From the NCBI RefSeq assembly GCF_009380135.2, contig NZ_WHUT02000001.1, positions 558,001-622,000 on the forward strand: a stretch of 64,000 bases of DNA. Direction: 5' to 3'. Under the pieces are notes generated by a model. It worked only from the letters and a program-made list of their open reading frames with translations, ran no database searches and was not told where the DNA came from. The translations under genes were made by a program, and so were the position numbers. Numbering within the stretch: the first letter of the stretch is position 1; every line of letters begins with the position of its first letter. This document shows, piece after piece, positions 59,101 to 64,000 of the stretch. The DNA is from Fertoeibacter niger. GTDB taxonomy: Bacteria; Pseudomonadota; Alphaproteobacteria; Rhodobacterales; Rhodobacteraceae.

Positions 59101-59970
59101 ATGATCTATGCAACGGCAAGGGAATGGCGCGCGGCTTCGGCCAAGCGTGTGCTGCTGTTCGGCATGTCGGGGCTGGGCAAGACGCATGTATCCAACCTGC
59201 TGCGCGACACCGCGGGCTGGTTTCACTACTCGGTCGATTACCGCATCGGCACCCGCTACATGGGCGAACACATCGCCGACAATTTCAAGCGCGAGGCGAT
59301 GAAAGTGCCGTTCCTGCGCGAACTGCTGCTGACGGATTCCGTCTATATCGCCTCGAACATCACCTTCGACAATCTGGCGCCGCTGTCCAGCTACATGGGC
59401 AAGCCCGGCAATCCCGAACTGGGCGGGCTGGATTTCGATGATTACCTGATCCGCCAGGGCCAGCACCGCGAGGCCGAGATTGCCGCCCTGCTGGACACGC
59501 CGCGTTTCATCCGCCGCGCCGCCGACATCTATGGCTATGCCGATTTCGTCTGCGACAGTGGTGGGTCGATCTGCGAGGTGGTGAACCCCGACGATCCCGA
59601 CGACCCGGTGCTGCGGGCCTTGGCGGGCAACCTGCTGCTGGTCTGGATCAAGGGGTCGGAAGCCCATACCGCCGAGCTGATCCGGCGTTTCGACCGCGCA
59701 CCCAAGCCGATGTATTACCAGCCCGATTTCCTGCATGCCGCCTGGCGTGATTATCGCAGCGAGACGGGTGAAACCGAGGCGCAGGTGAACCCCGATTCCT
59801 TTGTGCGCTGGACCTATGCCCGCGCGCTGGCGCACCGCCAGCCCCGCTATGCCGCCATGGCGCGCTGGGGCGTGACCGTGACGGCCGAGGATGTGGGCGC
59901 GCTGCGCGATGCCGCAGGTTTTACCGACCTGATCGCCACCGCTCTGGAAACCCGCAGCGAAACCGCCTAG
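59101..59970 (+). CDS. P-loop protein of unknown function
   Basis: 289 residues from ATG 59101, with AGGGGTGAC upstream. A P-loop GMSGLGKT (21-28) follows a short helix. Further on, GWFHYSVDYRIGTRYMGEH, DFVCDSGGSICEVV and FDRAPKPMYYQPDFL stand out. The overall shape resembles a kinase or ATPase of the P-loop superfamily, but I cannot assign a reaction. It is 36 bases upstream of metA and may share its transcript. Confidence 0.75.
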   Translation: MIYATAREWRAASAKRVLLFGMSGLGKTHVSNLLRDTAGWFHYSVDYRIGTRYMGEHIADNFKREAMKVPFLRELLLTDSVYIASNITFDNLAPLSSYMGKPGNPELGGLDFDDYLIRQGQHREAEIAALLDTPRFIRRAADIYGYADFVCDSGGSICEVVNPDDPDDPVLRALAGNLLLVWIKGSEAHTAELIRRFDRAPKPMYYQPDFLHAAWRDYRSETGETEAQVNPDSFVRWTYARALAHRQPRYAAMARWGVTVTAEDVGALRDAAGFTDLIATALETRSETA

Positions 59971-60006
59971 ACAGCCGCGCCAGACTGGCCGCCCCAAGGA
60001 CCGAAC

Positions 60007-60924
60007 ATGCCCATCACCTTGCCCGAAACCCTGCCCGCCTTCGACGTTCTGCGCCGTGAAGGTGTCATGGTCATGTCGCCCGAACGGGCGGCCCGGCAGG
60101 ACATCCGGCCCTTGCGGATCGCGCTCTTGAACCTGATGCCGAAGAAGATCCAGACCGAAAACCAGTTCGCCCGGCTGATCGGGGCCACTCCGTTGCAGAT
60201 CGACCTGCACCTGATCCGCATGTCCGAGCATCAGACGAAAAACACCGCCGCCGCGCATATGGAGACGTTCTACCGCCCGTTTCAGGACGTGAGGGATGAA
60301 AAATTCGATGGCCTGATCATCACCGGCGCGCCCATCGAACATCTGGCCTTCGAAGAGGTCACATATTGGAATGAACTTTGTCAGGTGATGGACTGGACGC
60401 AGACCCATGTGCAATCCACCCTTGGCGTCTGCTGGGGCGGGATGGCGATGATAAACCATTTCCACGGCGTGCAGAAACACATGCTGCCCGCCAAGGCCTT
60501 TGGCTGTTTCCCGCATGTCAATCTGGTGCCCCATTCGCCCTATCTGCGCGGGTTTTCGGATGAATTCGTGATTCCGGTCAGCCGCTGGACCGAAATGAAA
60601 CAGCCCGAGATCGACGCGGCTCCTGCCCTGACCACGCTGGTGGGCAGCGATCTTGCGGGGCCCGCGCTGGTCGAGGATCCGGCGCATCGCGCGCTCTATA
60701 TCTTCAACCATTTCGAATATGACAGCGACACGCTGAAACAGGAATATGACCGCGACGTGGCCAATGGCACGCCCATCAACGTGCCGATGAACTATTACCC
60801 CGATGACAATCCCGGCAACGCGCCCCGCAACCGCTGGAGAAGCCACGCCCACCTGCTATATGGCAACTGGATCAACGAGATTTATCAATCAACCCCCTAT
60901 GACATCACGCAGATTGGCTCTTAG
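60007..60924 (+). CDS. metA: Homoserine O-acyltransferase MetA (probably acetyl-CoA-specific)
   Basis: 305 residues. Catalytic C142 (LGVCWGGMA), H235 and E237 (FNHFEYD) are in the exact family positions. Residue 111 is Glu (GAPIEHL); in this family Glu111 gives acetyl-CoA use, while Gly111 in E. coli gives succinyl-CoA use, so O-acetylhomoserine is the predicted product. It begins methionine synthesis. Only 36 bases separate it from the upstream gene, so there is no room for a SAM-II riboswitch directly upstream. The downstream hydrolase start lies inside its 3' end. Confidence 0.95.
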   Translation: MPITLPETLPAFDVLRREGVMVMSPERAARQDIRPLRIALLNLMPKKIQTENQFARLIGATPLQIDLHLIRMSEHQTKNTAAAHMETFYRPFQDVRDEKFDGLIITGAPIEHLAFEEVTYWNELCQVMDWTQTHVQSTLGVCWGGMAMINHFHGVQKHMLPAKAFGCFPHVNLVPHSPYLRGFSDEFVIPVSRWTEMKQPEIDAAPALTTLVGSDLAGPALVEDPAHRALYIFNHFEYDSDTLKQEYDRDVANGTPINVPMNYYPDDNPGNAPRNRWRSHAHLLYGNWINEIYQSTPYDITQIGS

Positions 60925-61855
60925 TTTCGTCCTTGCCACGCTGGCCCTCGGCGGCTGCGCCGCGGTGGTGGGCAGCCGCGCGGCGGAACGCGAGGCTGTG
61001 GCGGAAACGAAATACCCACCCACCGGCCAGTTGATCGCGGTGAACGGCAAGGCGGTGCATGCCGATGTGCAGGGTGCCGGGCCTGATCTGATCCTGATCC
61101 ACGGGGCCAGCGGCAACACACGCGATTTCACCTTTGCGCTGGTCGATCAGTTGAAGGACCGCTACCGGGTGATCAGCCTTGACCGGCCCGGTATGGGCTG
61201 GTCGGACAGTCTGGGCGATGCGGGCAATTCGCCGCTGGTGCAGGCCGATCAGCTGATCGCGGCGGCGCGCGTGCTGGGCGTGCGCGACCCCGTGGTGCTG
61301 GGGCACAGCTATGGCGGCGCGGTGGCGATGGCCTGGGCGCTGCGCGACCCCGGCAACACCGGCGCGCTGGTGGTGCTGTCAGGTGCCACAATGCCCTGGC
61401 CGGGGGGTCTGGGGCCGCAATATGCCATCCTCGGCAGCAGTCTGGGCGGGGCCACGGTGGTGCCGCTGGTCACGGCCTTTGCCGGGGAAAAACAGGCGCA
61501 GGCGGCGATCGCCAGCATCTTTGAACCCTTCCCCCCGCCCGCAGGCTATGCCGACTACATCGGTGCGGGCCTGACGCTGCGCCGCGCCAGCCTGCGCACC
61601 AATGCCCAACAGGTAGGCGGGCTGAAACCCTATGTCACCGCCATGGCGGAAAACTATCCAAAGCTGACCCTGCCGGTGGAAATCGTGCATGGCGATGCCG
61701 ATACCACCGTGCCGCTGGCCATCCATGGCGAACCGCTGTCACGCCTGCTGCCGGGCGGGGTGCTGACCGTGCTGCCGGGGGCGGGCCACATGCCGCACCA
61801 TACCCATGCGGCTGCCGTCATCGCCGCCATCGACCGCGCTGCCGCCCGCCGCTGA
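60899..61855 (+). CDS. Alpha/beta hydrolase lipoprotein
   Basis: 318 residues from ATG 60899, overlapping metA by 26 bases. Lipobox LALGGC gives lipidated C20. The hydrolase fold shows [12 protein letters not shown], nucleophile S137 in GHSYGGA, acid D266 in HGDADTTVP and H297 in GAGHMPHH. Substrate unknown; membrane-anchored on the periplasmic side by inference. Other start codons further upstream would overlap metA more and lose the signal peptide. Confidence 0.87.
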   Translation: MTSRRLALSFVLATLALGGCAAVVGSRAAEREAVAETKYPPTGQLIAVNGKAVHADVQGAGPDLILIHGASGNTRDFTFALVDQLKDRYRVISLDRPGMGWSDSLGDAGNSPLVQADQLIAAARVLGVRDPVVLGHSYGGAVAMAWALRDPGNTGALVVLSGATMPWPGGLGPQYAILGSSLGGATVVPLVTAFAGEKQAQAAIASIFEPFPPPAGYADYIGAGLTLRRASLRTNAQQVGGLKPYVTAMAENYPKLTLPVEIVHGDADTTVPLAIHGEPLSRLLPGGVLTVLPGAGHMPHHTHAAAVIAAIDRAAARR

Positions 61856-61910
61856 TTGCGGCTGGCCGCGCCACGGGCCATACTGGCCTACGGCAGACAT
61901 GGAGCATGCG

Positions 61911-62789
61911 ATGGACCTTCCCTTTGACGGCGCGATCACCCGCTATTTCAAGGACGACGCCCCGAAGGCCATCCGCCAGGCCATCGAGGCGGCAGGCAAG
62001 GATGACATTCTGGCCAAGGATTTCCCCTACCCCGAGGAAATGAAGGGCAAGGACTATGACGCGCAGATGGAGGGGCTGCAAGTTCAGCTTGCCCGGCTCC
62101 AGGCCGATGTGAAGGACACCGGCAAGCGCATCGTGGTGATATTCGAGGGCCGCGATGCGGCGGGCAAGGGCGGCACCATCGCCGCGATGCGCGAGAACAT
62201 GAACCCGCGCGTGGCATCCGTGGTGGCGCTGGCCAAACCGTCAGACCGCGAGGCGACGCAATGGTATTTCCAGCGCTATATCGACTGGCTGCCCGCCGCA
62301 GGGGAAATCGTGCTGTTCGACCGCAGCTGGTATAACCGCGGCGTGGTGGAACCGGTGTTCGGTTTCTGCACGCCCGCGCAGAAAGAGGCGTTCTTTCATC
62401 AGCTTCCCAGTTTTGAGCGCCTGCTGGTGGATGACGGGATCGTGCTGGTGAAGCTGTGGCTGAACGTGGGCCGCGCCGAACAGTTGCGCCGCTTTCTGGC
62501 CCGCGAGGCTGACCTGTTGAAGCAATGGAAGCTGAGCTGGATCGACATCGAGGGCCTGAAGAAATGGGATGAGTATTCGGCCGCCATCACCGAAACCCTG
62601 ACGCGCAGCCATACCGATCTGGCCCCCTGGACGCTGCTGCGGTCCGACGACAAGAAACGTGCGCGCATCGCCGCGATCCAGACCGTGCTGCACAAGGTCG
62701 ATTACAAGGGCAAGGATCCGGCGGTGATCGGCACGGTTGACCCGTTGATCTGCGCGGGGCCCGAATTGTGGCATGACCAGACCGCATGA
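61911..62789 (+). CDS. ppk2: Polyphosphate kinase 2 (PPK2)
   Basis: 292 residues from ATG 61911, with GGAGC upstream. The PPK2 P-loop [11 protein letters not shown] (78-88), Walker [10 protein letters not shown] (135-143), [15 protein letters not shown] and [11 protein letters not shown] are intact. In this one-domain form the reaction is phosphate transfer between polyphosphate and nucleotides. The segment after SWYNR reads [10 protein letters not shown], where AGVE is more common. The stop overlaps the TetR gene start by 4 bases. Confidence 0.95.
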   Translation: MDLPFDGAITRYFKDDAPKAIRQAIEAAGKDDILAKDFPYPEEMKGKDYDAQMEGLQVQLARLQADVKDTGKRIVVIFEGRDAAGKGGTIAAMRENMNPRVASVVALAKPSDREATQWYFQRYIDWLPAAGEIVLFDRSWYNRGVVEPVFGFCTPAQKEAFFHQLPSFERLLVDDGIVLVKLWLNVGRAEQLRRFLAREADLLKQWKLSWIDIEGLKKWDEYSAAITETLTRSHTDLAPWTLLRSDDKKRARIAAIQTVLHKVDYKGKDPAVIGTVDPLICAGPELWHDQTA

Positions 62790-63400
62790 AACGCGGCTAC
62801 CACCACGGCAATCTGCGGCAGGCGCTGGTCGAGGCGGCGCTGGCGCTGATCAGCGAAAAGGGGCCGCAGGGGTTCACCCTGTCCGAGGCCGCGAAACTGG
62901 CCGAGGTGACACCCGCCGCCGTCTACCGCCACTTCGCAGGCCGCGAGGATCTGATCGCCGAGGTCGCCCGCCAGGGCTATGACATTTTCGCGGCGCTGAT
63001 GGAATATGCCTACAACGACGGCAAACCCTCGGCTTTGGCGGCGTTCGAGGCGACGGGGCGGGCCTACCTTGCCTTCGCCCGCAAATACCCGGGCCATTAC
63101 CCGGCGATGTTCGAAAGCGGGCTGACCTTCAACGCGCATCCCGAACTTGCGCTGGTGGCGGGCAAGGCGCGCGCGGTGCTGGAACGCGCGGCCGAAAAAC
63201 TGTCAGACCACCTGCCCGCCGACCGCAGGCCGCCGCCCACAATGGTGTCAAACCACGTCTGGGCCATGAGTCACGGGGTTGTGGAACTGTTCACCCGGGG
63301 CAATCCGGGGGCCAAAAGCCCCTTCCCGCCCGAGGATCTGCTGGAGGCCGGGATCGGCATCTATCTGCGCGGGCTGGGGCTGATTGCGCCGGACCGGTAG
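62786..63400 (+). CDS. TetR/AcrR-family transcriptional regulator
   Basis: 204 residues. The N-terminal helix-turn-helix shows [18 protein letters not shown], then [29 protein letters not shown] (about 5-60); the C-terminal half is the ligand-binding helical domain. Coupling to ppk2 by ATGA suggests it is expressed with ppk2, perhaps as an autoregulator. The ligand is not evident. A hairpin element follows the stop. Confidence 0.92.
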   Translation: MKRGYHHGNLRQALVEAALALISEKGPQGFTLSEAAKLAEVTPAAVYRHFAGREDLIAEVARQGYDIFAALMEYAYNDGKPSALAAFEATGRAYLAFARKYPGHYPAMFESGLTFNAHPELALVAGKARAVLERAAEKLSDHLPADRRPPPTMVSNHVWAMSHGVVELFTRGNPGAKSPFPPEDLLEAGIGIYLRGLGLIAPDR

Positions 63401-63417
63401 CGGTGTGCGGGATGCGG

Positions 63418-63475
63418 GCGCCGGGGGTTTCACACCCCCGGACCCCCGTGGGATATTTTGAGACAGAAAATGAGA
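63418..63475 (+). repeat. Dispersed hairpin element, copy F
   Basis: CCGGGGGT-TTCAC-ACCCCCGG hairpin (63421-63441), then ACCCCCGTGGGATATTTT and GAGACAGAAAATGAG. It lies between the convergent TetR and sdaA ends. Confidence 0.88.
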
Positions 63476-63536
63476 AAAGCGCTGTGTTCCGCAAGGCGGC
63501 ACGGCAGCGGACGATCGGGCGGGAAGTTGCGTTCCG

Positions 63537-64000
63537 TCAGCAGTTCGGCACATTCACCGCCAGACCGCCCAGCGAGGTTTCCTTGTATTTCTCGTGCATG
63601 TCGCGGCCCGTTTGCCGCATGGTTTCGATGCAGACATCAAGGCTGACCAGATGCACCCCGTCGCCGCGCAGCGCCAGTGACGCTGCCGATACCGCCTTGA
63701 TCGCGCCCAGCCCGTTGCGCTCGATGCAGGGCACCTGCACCAGACCCTTCACCGGGTCGCAGGTCATGCCCAAATGATGCTCCAGCGCAATTTCGGCGGC
63801 GTTTTCCACCTGTTCCGGCGTGCCGCCCAGCACGGCGGCAAAGCCCGCTGCCGCCATCGCCGCCGCTGATCCCACCTCGGCCTGGCAGCCGCATTCTGCC
63901 CCCGAGATGCTGGCATTGTGCTTGACCAACCCGCCCACCGCCGCCGCCGTCAGCATGAAATCACCCAGCCGGGTGATGGACGCGCCCGGCACATGATCCA
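63537..64000 (-). CDS. sdaA: L-serine dehydratase, C-terminal part (truncated at window edge)
   Basis: The last 154 or so codons of a gene entering from beyond base 64000; the frame stays open through GTG 63992 to the edge. Iron-sulfur-type serine dehydratase motifs are clear: [41 protein letters not shown] and the C-terminal [12 protein letters not shown]. The cysteines ligate the [4Fe-4S] cluster used to deaminate serine to pyruvate and ammonia. It converges with the TetR gene. Confidence 0.93.
   Translation of the reverse strand, partial: DHVPGASITRLGDFMLTAAAVGGLVKHNASISGAECGCQAEVGSAAAMAAAGFAAVLGGTPEQVENAAEIALEHHLGMTCDPVKGLVQVPCIERNGLGAIKAVSAASLALRGDGVHLVSLDVCIETMRQTGRDMHEKYKETSLGGLAVNVPNC

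Noticed and set aside
59971-60006. SAM-II riboswitch before metA
   Set aside because: Only 36 bases separate the genes, too short for the pseudoknot, and no matching motif is present.

Overview
The window is G/C-rich alphaproteobacterial chromosome with dense genes, strong G/C preference at third codon positions and many 4-base ATGA overlaps. A CtrA response regulator sits next to a SciP-type (DUF1153) protein. There is also an opgG-opgI-opgH-opgC operon in the order known from Rhodobacter sphaeroides, a CobT cobaltochelatase subunit, a GlxA-type regulator and Hint/RTX proteins. Together these point to a member of the Rhodobacterales (Rhodobacter/Paracoccus-like). I see no rRNA, tRNA, IS element, prophage or CRISPR array.

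Layout. Bases 1-2588 hold an exported-protein operon (unidentified 3' end, SCO protein, YHS protein, rhodanese, polyester-depolymerase-like esterase). Bases 2585-8835 on the minus strand carry an OpgC-like acyltransferase with a TTC38-type TPR protein, a CoA-transferase with a thiamine-diphosphate enzyme, and a prepilin-type peptidase. Bases 9024-10917 encode a DUF4331 protein and a small lipoprotein, closed by a strong terminator. Bases 10980-19802 are housekeeping and cell-cycle genes: recG-ligA, ctrA, sciP, mnmA, and a yicC-gmk-gamma carbonic anhydrase operon. Bases 20062-24742 hold a PAS protein, class II DAHP synthase, a GlxA-type regulator and a soluble sugar dehydrogenase. Bases 24960-32798 encode a branched-chain-type ABC importer followed by a dimethylglycine/sarcosine-dehydrogenase-like flavoprotein, which suggests uptake and demethylation of an N-methylated compound.

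Bases 33081-38953 carry a GFA protein, a MobA-like nucleotidyltransferase and two large RTX-Hint proteins. Bases 39724-47246 are a signalling block: a stand-alone receiver and two divergent, paralogous hybrid histidine kinases. It lies directly before the opgGIHC operon (47539-52371) for osmoregulated periplasmic glucans. The rest holds cobT, an aminopeptidase P-like protein, DUF427, sufE, a lipoprotein, rnd, a P-loop protein, metA, an alpha/beta hydrolase, ppk2 with a TetR regulator, and the 3' end of sdaA.

Outside the genes, the most notable structure is a dispersed hairpin element in seven copies, always in intergenic space. Second comes a tandem array of perfect stem-loops with a 146-bp period at 32801-33033. 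Three CtrA-box-like palindromes lie upstream of ctrA, sciP and a PAS-domain gene.
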